Source: Marsupella aquatica
Lineage: Eukaryota; Marchantiophyta
Direction of reading: 5' to 3'
Assembly (NCBI GenBank): GCA_973895155.1
Contig: OZ316898.1
Span: 9,052,001-9,116,000 of the forward strand
Length of the DNA: 64,000 nucleotides
Positions 46,284 through 57,533 of this stretch are shown here, piece after piece (the first letter of the stretch is position 1; the number at the start of each line of letters is the position of its first letter). Position numbers and translations under genes: made by a program. The notes under the pieces are model-generated. The model had not been told where the DNA came from, made no database searches, and saw only the letters and a program-made list of their open reading frames with translations.

Positions 46284-49200
46284 ATGTTACCGGGGTCTGT
46301 TAAGTTAACCATTTTTTCATGGAACGGAAGGCTCATAAAATATGTGAAAGCGGGGCAGTATGAGGAGGCAATAGAACTCTTTTCCCAAATGGAACAACTC
46401 GCATTGAATCTCGACAAGTTCAGTTTCATTCCTGCGATCAATGCATGCGCCAACTCACGCAACCTGGATGAGGGTAGGCGCATCCATGAGCAGATCGTAC
46501 GTAGTGGGTTTGATTCCGACACAGATGTACGCACCAGCCTCATTGGCATGTATGCAAAGTGTGGTTGGATTGGGGATGCTCTCAGAATATTCAACAGCAT
46601 GCCCACTCGCAGTGTGTTCGCTTGGAATGTGTTGATCCACGGATACGTGAAATGTGGGGAGGGGCAGTTGGCCTTGGCATTATTTCTACAGCTTCAACGA
46701 GAAGGGGTGGAACCGAATCATTTCACGTTCACAGCGCTCCTGAATGCATGCGCCAGTGTGGGGGCTCTAGAGGAAGGTAAGCGACTGCATGAGCATGTGA
46801 TTGCAAATGGTTATGCGTCTAATATCTTCATAGGGAGTAACCTCGTCAATATGTACGCGAAATGCGGGAGCATCAAGGATGCTTGGGCAGTGTTTGAGCA
46901 CATGCCCTCACGCGACGTAGTTGCTTGGACAGCAATGATCCAGGGGTATCTGCAATGTGGGCAGGCGGAGAAGGCAATGGAACTATGTCGACGAATGCAG
47001 AGAGAACAGGTGGAGCCAGATGCCTTGACTTTCGTGAGGTTTCTCAATGCGTGCGCTAGTGTGGGAGACCTTGAAGAAGGCAGAAAAGTTCATGAACAGG
47101 CTTTTCGAAAAGGATTTGGATCCAATATCTTTTTGAGCAGTAGCCTGGTTGACATGTATGTCAAATGCGGGAGCATTGAAGAAGCTCGGGTAGTGTTGGA
47201 GAAGATATCTAGGTGCAACGTGGTTGCTTGGAACGCCGTGATTCAAGGATTCGTGAAATGTGAACAGGGGCAAAAGGCATTGGAATTATTCGGTGAAATG
47301 AAACATAAATGTGTGGAGCCTAATTCTGTCACATTTGTGGGGTTGGTCAAGGCATGTACTAGTATGCAAGCCCTGGAGGAAGGCCGGAGTATCCACAAAG
47401 AGATCATTCAGAGAGGTTTTGAGTCGGATGTTATTGTGAGTAGCAGTCTCGTCGACATGTATGCCAAGTGTGGAAGTATAGAAGATGCTTGGAGTGTGTT
47501 TGACAAGATGCCTGAACGCAATGTGGTGTCTTGGAGTACCATGATCCAGGGATTCGTAAACTGTGGTCAAGGGCGGAAGGCATTGGACCTCTACAATCAA
47601 ATGCAATGCGAGGGCGTGGAACCGAATAATGTGACCCTTGTGGGGTTGCTGAATGCTTGTGCTAGTATACGTGCCCTTGAAGAAGGTAGGCGAGTTCATG
47701 ATCTGATCACCGAAAGGGCTTGGGACTGTGATGCCTTTTTGGCGAGTAGCCTTATTGACATGTACGCTAAATGTGGGAGCTTAGATGATGCTTGTAGGGT
47801 TTTCAAGGAGATTCGAACTCGTGATGCTGTAGTCTGGAATTCTCTGATTCACGGATTTTTGAAATGTGAGGAAGACCTCAAGGCTTTGGAATTATTTCGT
47901 CAAATGCGACAGGAAGGGTTAGAGCCAAACTCTGTTACCTTTGTGGCAATTCTCAAAGCATGTGCAAGTCTCCGTGCATTGGACGTAGGGATGGAGATTC
48001 ATGAGCAGATTATTTACCTGGGTATGGACTCCGATGTATTTCTGGGAAACGGCCTTATTGACATGTATGCTAAATGTGGGAGAATAGATAATGCCTGGAG
48101 AGTGTTCAAGAAGATGCCCACACGGAGTGTGGTCTCCTGGAACACTTTGATTCAGGGATATGTAAAATGTGGTCAGGGCCACATGGCATTAGAAACATAT
48201 GAGCAGATGCAGCGGGATGGGGCAGAGCCAGACTCCGTGACCTTTGTTGGGATGCTTAATGCATGTGCCAGCGTAGCAGCACTTGAACAAGGGAAGACTC
48301 TTCATGAACAAATATTGCGAAAAGGTTTAGAGGATGATATCTTTGTGGCCAATAGTCTCATTGACATGTATGCCAAATGTGGGAATATAGAAGATGCTTC
48401 CATTGTGTTCAATAAAATGTGCACACGCAATCTGGTCTCTTGGAATGTCATGCTTGGAGGCCTCTCCATGCATGGGCATGCTATTGATGCTCTTGCACAT
48501 TTCGAACGAATGTGTTTAGAACGGGTAGAGATGGATAAGGTCACATTTGTCTCTCTCATTGGAGCTTGTAGCCATGCAGGCCTAGTAGATGAAGGTCTAC
48601 ATTACTTTTATTCCATGAGTTCAGTTTACGGTATTCCTGCAGCGACGGAAAACTATGCTGGCATAGTTGATCTTCTTAGCCGTGCTGGTCGTTTGCATGA
48701 GGCTGAGGACATGATTCGGACCATGGCCTGCGACCCACTTGTCACTGTTTGGATGTCCTTGCTTGGTGCTTGCAGAGTTCATGGTAATATAGAGATGGGT
48801 GAACGCACCGCAGAAGTGGTTCTGGAGATGGATTCTACGAATATAGCAGGCTATGTCTTGCTATCAAACATCTATGCTGCTGCTGGCAAGTGGGACAGCA
48901 TGGCTAAGGTTCAACAGCGGAGATTGGAAAGAGGCGTGATCAAGCATCCTGGACGAACCTGGATTGAAGTAAATAACAAGTTACATTCATTTACCGTAGG
49001 TGATAAGGAGCATCCTCAAATACTGGAAATTCATTCAGAACTGGAACGATTGAGTGAAGAATTGACGGAGGAAGGTTATGTTCCAGATATGAGATATGTT
49101 CTACATGATGTTGAGGAAGAAGAAAAGTTGTCTCATTTGTGTCATCACAGTGAGAAGCTGGCCATCGCATTTGGGCTCATTAGCACACCTCCCGGTACTC

Positions 49201-49355
49201 CTCTCCGCATTATGAAAAATCTTCGGGTTTGTGGCGATTGTCATACTGCCACAAAATTCATTTCAAAGATAGTTCAGCGAACCATCATTGTACGGGATGC
49301 AACCCGGTTTCATCACTTTACGGATGGCCACTGCTCGTGTAGGGATTATTGGTGA
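46284..49355 (+). CDS. PLS-class pentatricopeptide repeat protein with E and DYW domains
   Basis: Intronless, 1023 aa from the ATG at 46284. Tandem P-L-S triplets of about 101 aa fill residues 15-860; seven MY(A/V)KCG motifs mark successive triplets. An E region with PG box ([10 protein letters not shown]) leads into a complete DYW cytidine deaminase: HSE (H955, E957), CGDC (983-986), HCSC (1016-1019) and terminal DYW (1021-1023), so all zinc ligands and the catalytic Glu are present. By family this binds a specific organelle transcript and converts C to U. The predicted N-terminus lacks a clear transit peptide. The frame stays open upstream to 46182, where a TAG directly follows a splice-acceptor-like CTACGTAG, so a 5' exon with targeting signal is likely. 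The repeats are also visible as DNA-level repeats. Confidence 0.93.
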   Translation: MLPGSVKLTIFSWNGRLIKYVKAGQYEEAIELFSQMEQLALNLDKFSFIPAINACANSRNLDEGRRIHEQIVRSGFDSDTDVRTSLIGMYAKCGWIGDALRIFNSMPTRSVFAWNVLIHGYVKCGEGQLALALFLQLQREGVEPNHFTFTALLNACASVGALEEGKRLHEHVIANGYASNIFIGSNLVNMYAKCGSIKDAWAVFEHMPSRDVVAWTAMIQGYLQCGQAEKAMELCRRMQREQVEPDALTFVRFLNACASVGDLEEGRKVHEQAFRKGFGSNIFLSSSLVDMYVKCGSIEEARVVLEKISRCNVVAWNAVIQGFVKCEQGQKALELFGEMKHKCVEPNSVTFVGLVKACTSMQALEEGRSIHKEIIQRGFESDVIVSSSLVDMYAKCGSIEDAWSVFDKMPERNVVSWSTMIQGFVNCGQGRKALDLYNQMQCEGVEPNNVTLVGLLNACASIRALEEGRRVHDLITERAWDCDAFLASSLIDMYAKCGSLDDACRVFKEIRTRDAVVWNSLIHGFLKCEEDLKALELFRQMRQEGLEPNSVTFVAILKACASLRALDVGMEIHEQIIYLGMDSDVFLGNGLIDMYAKCGRIDNAWRVFKKMPTRSVVSWNTLIQGYVKCGQGHMALETYEQMQRDGAEPDSVTFVGMLNACASVAALEQGKTLHEQILRKGLEDDIFVANSLIDMYAKCGNIEDASIVFNKMCTRNLVSWNVMLGGLSMHGHAIDALAHFERMCLERVEMDKVTFVSLIGACSHAGLVDEGLHYFYSMSSVYGIPAATENYAGIVDLLSRAGRLHEAEDMIRTMACDPLVTVWMSLLGACRVHGNIEMGERTAEVVLEMDSTNIAGYVLLSNIYAAAGKWDSMAKVQQRRLERGVIKHPGRTWIEVNNKLHSFTVGDKEHPQILEIHSELERLSEELTEEGYVPDMRYVLHDVEEEEKLSHLCHHSEKLAIAFGLISTPPGTPLRIMKNLRVCGDCHTATKFISKIVQRTIIVRDATRFHHFTDGHCSCRDYW

Positions 49356-50250
49356 GCGGAGTTGTGTAATGCGTCTCTGGATTCAATACTCCAAACCTAA
49401 GTACAATATTGACGTGTGATCTGTTGAAGGGAAGAGAGAACCTCACATATTTGTAGAAACCGGAGTCTATAGCCTACTTATCATAATGATGTTCCTGGTG
49501 AAGACCAGACCAGATCATTATGAGTGGTCTTGGTCTCTGAAATCTGCCGTGGAAATCACATTTATAAAAAAAAAGTGGGCAGGATACAGAAGCAGGGAAG
49601 TAGCAGAGGACAACTTCCATGGTCGCTGAAGTTCGTCTTGACAGGCCGCAAGGGAAAATATACTACACGGAAACAGGTGCGTAGTACAGGAACTAATCTT
49701 AAAGAGGAACAGGACGAGAGAAGAGGACCACTACTGAGGTTGTGCTGCCCGAGCACTGCTTCGTACCGCAGAGCGAGAAACCACAACACCGAGTAAGAAC
49801 TGGGTGCGGACGAGAACTTTACCAAAGGTAATCTACGATGAGGGTACCAAAAGGCCCAACAATACTCCTTCTATAACCACAGACAGTAATTCCACTCTGC
49901 TGCATTGAAGGGTTTTATGGCCCACAACTGAAAAGACTTTCCAAATCTAATTTCACTTAATTCTTGCATTTTCTTACAGATGACTCCGTCAAGCTGAGAA
50001 TCTTTGCTACTGTGAACTACCACCCTCGCGTACCCCATGGCGAGTGAGGCTGACAGTGAAAATCGACTGAACAAATCGTGCGACTGAAGGAAGCTGAGGA
50101 ATTAATTCTAATCAAGTCCACTGAGGAATTTGTCAATCTTTTCTCCCGTCTATCACGAATCCGTCATTAGCGTGCAAGTTAACTCATTTGTCCGAATCAT
50201 CGCTCATCATGCATGCACAATGAACTAGTTTTCTCCGAGGTTCCTCCACT
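49356..50250. other. Convergent 3' regions of the PPR and LPA3 genes
   Basis: Holds the 3' ends of two genes transcribed toward each other. No other gene. Short frames at 49524-49825 overlap on both strands and have no domain. Confidence 0.45.
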
Positions 50251-53200
50251 TCAAGACGGTAAGATGTTCAGAGCAACTTCCTTTAATGTTGGCATCGTTT
50301 CCTGCTCATGTATGCACACGAACTGGTAATCCACTCTCCTCAATACTTGCCAAGGTCCTGGGTAAGCCCTGCCAGTACCACGAAGTTTCAAATTTATGAC
50401 TGTCTTGCAGAAGAAAATGTAACTAGCAGGTAAACGTTAAAGCTTCGTACCTGAAGAGAGTGCCTCCAGAACGGCCCTTGAAATTATGGATGTAGTATAC
50501 TGTTTCAAATTTTGGGAGGAAGTTTTTTGCAAGAGCTCCCAGTTTTGGATAGAAGAAGGAAGGATAGTCTAACGAACTGTTAAGATTTTCCAATCCAAGA
50601 TCAAAAGTCGGTATGTAACATATTTGGGGGCCCTAAGCCCGAGTTCCAGCCACACGTTTCTCGTATCCAGCTAATTCGTTGCTCAACTCTTAGCAGAGAA
50701 TATTCACAAACAAAGAGCAGGTAATAAACCAATCACGGCAGATTATATAAAATAGCTCAAGTGAAGGATACAGCCACTCCTTATTCTATCCAGTTCACCG
50801 TTGAAAACAATGATTGGTCGTCCGGAAGCTTCGGCAGAATCTTTATACAGTTCCTCAACCGCAATCATCTCTACACCCCAAACACAGAAATACCCACCGC
50901 ACATGAAATGGCTGAACCGACTTCGAAACCTACAACGTAGAACTCTTACAACTGGATCACCAGCTTTAAAATTACTCTAGTGACAGCACCTCATAGAATT
51001 CTGGTAGAAATTTCCTTTATCAACGAGGATTAAATTCTGTACATTAACACATCACCAAGGATTCAATTGTACAGTTGCACAAAGCTCTAAAAGATTAAAT
51101 AAAGTAGATTTACCGTTCACATTGAAGTATGGATAGGCAGCGACGAACACTGCATCAGCTGCCTGGACGTGGTCGGCAATTTTCTCTTTCTTACCAAATC
51201 CAAAGTCTTCAAGTCCTGACGGTTTTGACAGATAGTCCAACTTGTAAGGCGTGCCTTCGAAAACATTTTTTCTAGCAGACTCGACCTCGCTGATATCAGG
51301 AAAAAACTGCAACCCAAACAGAGTCAGCTCAAAAAGTCAGAACGCATATTTTCAATCTCAGAGAATGGCCAAGCTCATGTACTTTACTCGTTAGACTCCT
51401 AAAAGTTAGAAAGAACATAGTCAGCAGAACTGCTGTTGAATTTCTGAGAGGGCGGGAGGAACTTCAAGAAGAGCACCAATGTTCACTGGGCGGTTGGCTA
51501 GTACGGTTTCTGCTTCGCTAAGCAATTAGTATTTGACAACGTAAGGTTAACAGGGTCTGTAGTTTAGATAGGTCACGAACGAAGTCATCAAAGAAGCGTG
51601 CTGGATTGAATTCTAAATCCCAAGTCCTAAATTTATCTCGACTAAGCGAAGCTGTCATTTTCCATGAAGTGTCCGAAAAACACTGCCACGAGCAGAGAAC
51701 ATGTTACTCATGATTGACGAGGGCAGAAATTTGTTAGACATCACGTTCCAGATTTAGAAATTCGCACCGGGATTCTAGTCTTCTCTGACTTTTAGAATTT
51801 CGATATGCTACGCTTCGTCAGAAGACAAGTCGGGTTGATTTCCTTGTAATGTCGCGATTTGATTGTCTCAAGACTCAAAAGTCTGGATGATCTAGAATAC
51901 TTTCCAATGGTATTCAACAGTACCTATAACAAACCCTAAACCACGGCCAATTCACGGGATGGTACCGGATTCTTGAGATTAGGGAGCAGCGAATTGCGTT
52001 AGCAGGGAAACACGAACATTACAATTCGGGTGCGAGAAGCTTTTTCTGCACTGAAAACTCGACAGAACTCTCGGACAAGAAGCATACTGGTGTTCATCTC
52101 AATTCCTCCCTCTGCATCACCTGCATCGGCAAGGAAACCCAAAAGAAAGTCATAAGATCGTCTGCTGTTTAATACTTGAATTGTCGCTTTCAATAAATGC
52201 AACAATTTTGCAGTTCTTACACTTCGTGAGGTTTGTCTTTGTAATTATCAGTGCATTTATGTAAAAGCAAAAAAATCACTTAGACCTTTGAAGTGTAGCA
52301 ACAGAGCATTATTGGCAATAACAGTAAACCCTAAACCCTAAACCCCCTTAAAACTCGAAAAGCCCTCGTTTTTCAAGCCCCACAATGCCCCGTAAACAGG
52401 ACGTCACTATATTGATAAACGCCCACCAGAAACAGAAGGGAGCTTGTCTACCTGGGACAGTATCAAGCCCGGCAGTTGGAAACTCGATTTCCTGCTCCGA
52501 CGAAATACCAATCAGTCCATTGCTATGCAAGTATATACATTGAGGCACGTAGATTTGCACTATCACGTCAGCTCAGTGCGATTCGTGGGAAGAAGATCTC
52601 CTTCCTTGTAAGATGAGATTCTACGACTTACCATCAACATTTTAGAATCCTTCATGGCAGCTGAAGTAGCTGTCCTGGCCTGCAGGAATATCAGAAATTC
52701 ATTAGCTCAAGACAGGGACCGCAAGGTCTCGAACTCTGGGGTTGAAAGTGAGTCTTCGCAGGAAAGAAATTAGGTACCTACCTGGTCGAGGAGTTCATCA
52801 TAATCCCTGGGAAAATCGACCGACGTAGAGGCCACCGCCGCCGCGATACTCCAAAAATTCTTATTTCTTCTTGTACCCCGTGCTTGTTTGGGCCCCCTTG
52901 GGCTCCTCATTCCATTATCTAAGTTAATAAGCCTTATGCATTTCTTGCTAGCGACTATGCTTGCATTCCTTTGACATAGTCCTCCCCGTCCATGTGGTCT
53001 CTGCAAATTTGTTCAGAGATTTTGGTAAGCTAGCTAACAGAAAACTCTGGTTCCACTCTTGAATCGATAGTGGATTTATTGGTGGTTTTGGTGTTTATCT
53101 GTGGAGCTTTATAACTTGTGGCCTGTCGATCCAGTCAAATCCAATTCAACCCATTTGAATGCAGCGAGCTCAACAAGAGAAAGAGCAAAAGTATATCACA

Positions 53201-53875
53201 GTCCATTGTAAGCATCAGCGATGATAGCCAGTGGGTTTCCATACTTTCATCGAAGACAGATAGATATGCTTCAGTAGCAAGTTTACGCACTGTCCTGCAG
53301 GGAAAATGCTTATCCATCCGAGGCACCTTTCTGGGGCAGAAAATCCTGTCGGACCTATTATTGCAAAATGGAGTGTGACGATGGGTCCAATTCAAAATCG
53401 TCCCAGACGATAACAGTCATTCGAAGCAGGACGCCATGTCAACAGCAGCTTTCTCAACAAGAACGAATCCCATAAAAATCCAAATAATCTCTTCGACAGA
53501 AAAACACATCTAGCTCTCTACTCCGTCACAGCATTGGAGTGACAAGCCTGTCGAGGAACAGGTAATCTTTCTGTCACAGAGAACAAGCTACAACTTACTA
53601 CAAATCGACCTGGAGGACCACTCCATTGAACTCACGTCACGTCCAGAGCACCGTCGAGGTAAATTAGAACTCCTGAGTGCCAGTGAGGAAGGCAATGGAC
53701 CAGTTGCAATTTCAAGCAGCTGAAAACCCAGTCACTCAGAGTATTAGACTCTTACACTCGAAAGGCTTTGGAAAGCGAAGCACCTACTTACCAAAATGTC
53801 GCTCAGATGTCGTCTGCCTTCCGAAGTGAAAAAATGGCAGGATTGAGGGGCGAAGCAGTGAGTAGTAGTAGACAT
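50251..53875 (-). CDS. LPA3: LPA3-like DUF1995 protein (photosystem II assembly)
   Basis: Nine exons with GT-AG borders and continuous frame: 53875-53792, 53000-52782, 52679-52632, 52491-52452, 52120-52023, 51306-51114, 50870-50772, 50568-50451, 50368-50251; 1017 nt, 338 aa (Arabidopsis LPA3 is about 358). Exons 1-2 give a Ser/Arg-rich plastid transit region. The DUF1995 domain begins near DELLDQARTATSAAM and contains EIEFPTAGLDTVPGDAEGG, FGFGKKEKIADHV, FVAAYPYFNVN, IVFNGELDRIRSGYYP, YYIHNFKG and, near the end, EQETMPTLKEVAL. In Arabidopsis LPA3 is needed for CP43 insertion into photosystem II in the plastid. The ATG at 53875 is the first in frame; the donor TTGGTAAGT follows 28 codons later. 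Confidence 0.9.
52325..52346. repeat. Telomere-like motif in LPA3 intron 4
   Basis: Three CCCTAAA units, in the intron between LPA3 exons 4 and 5 counted from the ATG (52121-52451). A further CCCTAAACC lies near 51935 in the next intron. Confidence 0.75.
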
Positions 53876-54474
53876 TTCCGGAAGACGCAGAAGTGCCACT
53901 AAAGAATGAGACCGGCCACCCTCCCCTCGCTCCTTCACTCAAATCTCCCTAGTTTGAGATAAATGCTTCATATCCGTGCTCTGTGTCACCATTTGAGATC
54001 CCCCTCATGTCTATACGCTCTGTGTTCTCAGCTCTCCTCATCAGATACCGTACTGCAATTGAAAGCATAACATACGCACGATCTCAGCTCAAAATCCGGA
54101 GTTAGTCTCAGAATTGCTCACGATCACTTTCTTTCATCAATTTGGACTCCTCCAGCGACTCTCTTTGGGAATTGACGCCGCTTCAAGAGCTCGATGATTC
54201 GTGGCTACTTCCTCCATTCACTATTTCGGAGCCATTACTCTGTGAGAGAGCGAGAGAATCAGCGGATGGATGACAAGATTGGTCCTGTGCAAAAAATCAT
54301 ATCGCTTTCCTGTTGAGAATAAAGTTTTGGGTTTATGACTGTGGAGAAGTTTTATCGAGCTGTAAGCTCTGATGTGCTCTCCACCCAAACCTTTTGCTCA
54401 GATATGGTTCATGAGATTTCACAAAATCTATTAAAACAAAAAAAACCTTAATGAGAATAACACAACACTTCAGG
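53876..54474. other. Region 5' of LPA3, no other gene
   Basis: Presumed LPA3 leader and promoter (transcription leftward). No supported open frame or repeat. Confidence 0.4.
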
Positions 54475-54706
54475 ATCTCATCCAAGTTAGAATGTTTGGA
54501 TGGAGATCCCATCTAAGCTTATGATTTGATTTCTAGGATAAAATGTGTTTAGAGAAAGAAAACTTGACTTTCGCAGAGAGAGCATTTTGGGATGTCATTC
54601 GAGTTCAGGGTTTGGATGGAGATCCCATCAAAGCTTATGATATGATTTTTGGGATAACAAATAATTAGAAGAAAAAAGCTTGACTTTAATAGACAGAGCA
54701 TTTATA
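54475..54706. repeat. Two-unit tandem repeat, about 116 bp
   Basis: TTTGGATGGAGATCCCATC starts at 54495 and 54611. Both units continue through AAGCTTATGAT, GGATAA, CTTGACTTT and AGAGCATTT. The units have diverged. Confidence 0.8.
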
Positions 54707-55700
54707 TGTAAATAACTGCAAAGGAACAAGGAGCGCCCAGCCAGGAGACATGGTCCCAAATGTGGAAGACCCAATCAAGGGAAGGCAAGCACAAAAGCCA
54801 AGAGGCCAAAGAAGCCAACCAGGACAGCCCAACAAAACAAACCAACAACAAGGAAACTAATAACCTACCTAAAACTCTACCTATCAGCATACTGAAGAGA
54901 CTGGTAGAGCTCCAAGGTGAACTGCACAGGAGGGTCTACCAAAGGAACCTGTCTAGATGCCCGAGAACTAATTGCCTCACCCCTCTGAAGGATAGTGAAA
55001 AGCCTGAGCCCTCTGAAGTGTGACACCCGCTGACGAAAGAAGGCCGCAATGACAGACAACAGGGGGTAGGGACTCCGCTCAATATAGTGAACTGCACAAG
55101 ATCATAGGAAACAGCCAAACGTCAGATGATGAGCCCCAAAGGCCTCCACAACAAACAGATCGGTAGAACAGGTCACCCAGGTAACGCACAACATAAGCCT
55201 CCTCCTTCAAACGCGCAGCCCTCACAACGGCATGTCTAGGTACATAAGCTACTGCAGCAACGTTGGCCCCACTAGTAGGGTCAGCAACAACCACATCCCC
55301 AAGAGACCAAACTCCAGCACGAGAGAACACAAGGTCGGCACGTTGCAAGTTGGGGATCCCATCCTGGGGGACAAACATGTCACCGCTCCATTGAGACATG
55401 GAACCCCGAGTCCCGGGCAATGGCCGCCATCACATCTCGAATGTCATCATGCATTGCAGTCCTCTTACTACCCTAGCCACACTGAGGGCTATGAATGCCC
55501 TCCGTATCAAGGGACGCCCCACAAACACATGTGGGCCTGCATGTGGGGTGGCCCAACAGGCAGGGGTGGGGGAGACCAAGCCTGAGGTGCATGGACATAG
55601 TGAAGATAGATGAGCTCATACACAAAGGGACCCAAAGAGGACTAGCCAAAACCAGGCCCAAGAACCATCGCTTGCACCGGATAAAAGACGGGCCCGGACC
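54700..55700 (-). mobile_element. Decayed reverse-transcriptase element, C-terminal region
   Basis: Minus-strand frames carry a Cys/His motif, CVCGASLDTEGIH followed by C, then after a frame break RADLVFSRAGVWSLGDVVVADPT and AARLKEEAYVVRYLGD. This order (zinc-knuckle-like CxCG...H...C, then a (R)AD...D segment) is typical of the region after the reverse transcriptase domain in plant retroelement proteins. Frames are broken (55420-55480) and no polymerase motif remains. The 54700-54790 part is shared with 13905-13995, identifying a common 3' tail. Confidence 0.55.
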
Positions 55701-56466
55701 AAGTCAAAAGGTGCATAAGAAAGCATGTTAGAAAGGGTGTATCAATGCATGAGGAGCAGAAGCAACAACTACTTGCAACAACCTTTGCATTTTGGGATCT
55801 CATCCTAATGCAAAGGTTTAGCCAAAGTGTCTAAAGCTAATGAGTCAAGTTCTACATAATTGTCTCAAAATATTATTTTAATTCACATCAGACAACACTT
55901 TTCTTTAATATCAAATAATTTGGTGGGTGTTATAAGACATTGCCCCCATAAAATTTTTAAAAAAAAAAAAAAAAAAAAACACATTGCCCCCAAAGAGACC
56001 ATGCATTATTGTTAGTACACAGCTCCCCAAAAAGGAAGTACCCAGGTCCAAAAGTGGCAATGGGTTATCGACATACATAGGCATTACCGACAGTCCATAG
56101 CCCCCAAAAGATTTCATGGATTACTGAGCCACACCCAACGAGGTGATGAATGATTGAGCCCCGAAGAGGCCATGAATTATTGAGCAGTTCATTGCTCCCA
56201 CAGACATGGATTAGTGTGCCTAGGCCTCAAGTCTGTTTTTACCATATCTGCATTGGAATGCTTTCAGCCAAGGACCAAAACTACTCGAAGAGATACGAAT
56301 CCAGGGGAGAGCTCAATATGGGAGAATTGTTCAATTCCCCATTTGAATCAACTTCTCCCCAATCATCTCCTTCGGTACTCAGTTGAAGCTCGAGATTGCT
56401 CCCTTCAGATTGTGAAGATTCGCAGGCTCTTCTTCCCTTCCGAGCGAGTACTGTACTGCGTCTGGT
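55701..56466. other. Low-complexity intergenic sequence
   Basis: Contains short related phrases (GCCCC(C/G)AA(A)GAGGCCATG, GGATTA(C/G)TG) spaced irregularly between 55940 and 56220 that suggest a decayed tandem array. No gene. Confidence 0.45.
55959..55979. repeat. Poly-A tract (21 A)
   Basis: Uninterrupted A run on the plus strand. It could be the remnant of a retroposed tail, but no coding sequence with introns removed precedes it. Confidence 0.85.
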
Positions 56467-56660
56467 GTCATGCACATGTCATTGTACCATTCGAGGTTGC
56501 TGGTTGAAATGTAATACGGACTCGGTTGTCGTGCACATGCCACTGTACTCTCGGAGATTCCTGGTTGAGAAAGGTTGGCAGCCACATGCCGCTGCACTCT
56601 GGGAGATTTCTAGTTGAGAAAACAATATCAGCTCAAAAGTCATGCACCTGCCACTGAACC
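56467..56660. repeat. Four-unit degenerate tandem repeat, about 50-61 bp
   Basis: Units contain GTC(A/G)TGCACATG(T/C)CACTG and, later, GGTTGAGAAA. Starts are near 56467, 56528, 56578 and 56639. Confidence 0.75.
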
Positions 56661-57533
56661 CATTTGAGCTTCCAAATGAAGGCAGTCTGGGTGTACCGAA
56701 GCATTCTGTACAGGCCTTCATAGATCACACCCAATGTGCTTGAAGGTCGATAGCAAGCTGTCGGAGACGATTGGACATCCCAGACCAGGACCGAAGGTGA
56801 TCGCACACAAAGCTTCATGCCTAAACTATGCTGTCTTCATTGAGGTTTTAGGGTTCGTGTAACGAACCACACTCCCGCTCCGAACAGTTCATGGAAGAGT
56901 TCATTTCTTTCTCGAGAATCGAAGACAACACCATAAAGATGAGAGTTCAAAGAAGCTCCATAAGAGCAGCGATAAATATGCCACATTTACGTACGAAGCG
57001 AACTGCCATGAGAATGTCATCGATCTTGAATACTCGAACACCTTCGCTCCCCGCGATCTTGTGGCGTTGTCGACGTTGGTGACTTTCAGACATTACACAT
57101 CAAGACCAATAGGGACACCTTTGATAATCGCGGCCACATACACTTCAAAACCGTTGGATTTTACAATGCATTGGAGCACTAGTGGCTCATCCAAACAGAT
57201 GCCTTCCAAAAATCTCAGAGGTTTCCCCATGGGGATTTTTAGAGAGTAAAAATAGATGGCCAACAGCCGTGCTCAGAGAGCTCATCTTGCTGTACATAGG
57301 TTTTCAAGATGCTCAAATAATTGTCTACCGTTGCCGCATTTGCCTTTTAAATATCGGAACCACCTACAAAGAATGAGGCTAATAGAATAGCGAGGTACCT
57401 ACTGAGTTCTGGAATCCACGATAACGACGCTAAGGAGAGCAAAAACTGAAGTGCACACAACCTTGTTCACCTCCAGAACAGAACAGCGACCAGGGTGACA
57501 AATGGTGACCCTGATACAGAACCCCCGCCCTGA
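56661..57533. other. Intergenic, no gene recognised
   Basis: Short plus-strand frames have no domain. The right end is the presumed 3' region of the transporter gene. Confidence 0.4.

Noticed and set aside
55959-55979. Poly-A tract as the tail of a processed pseudogene
   Set aside because: No intron-less gene copy or target duplication was found upstream of it.
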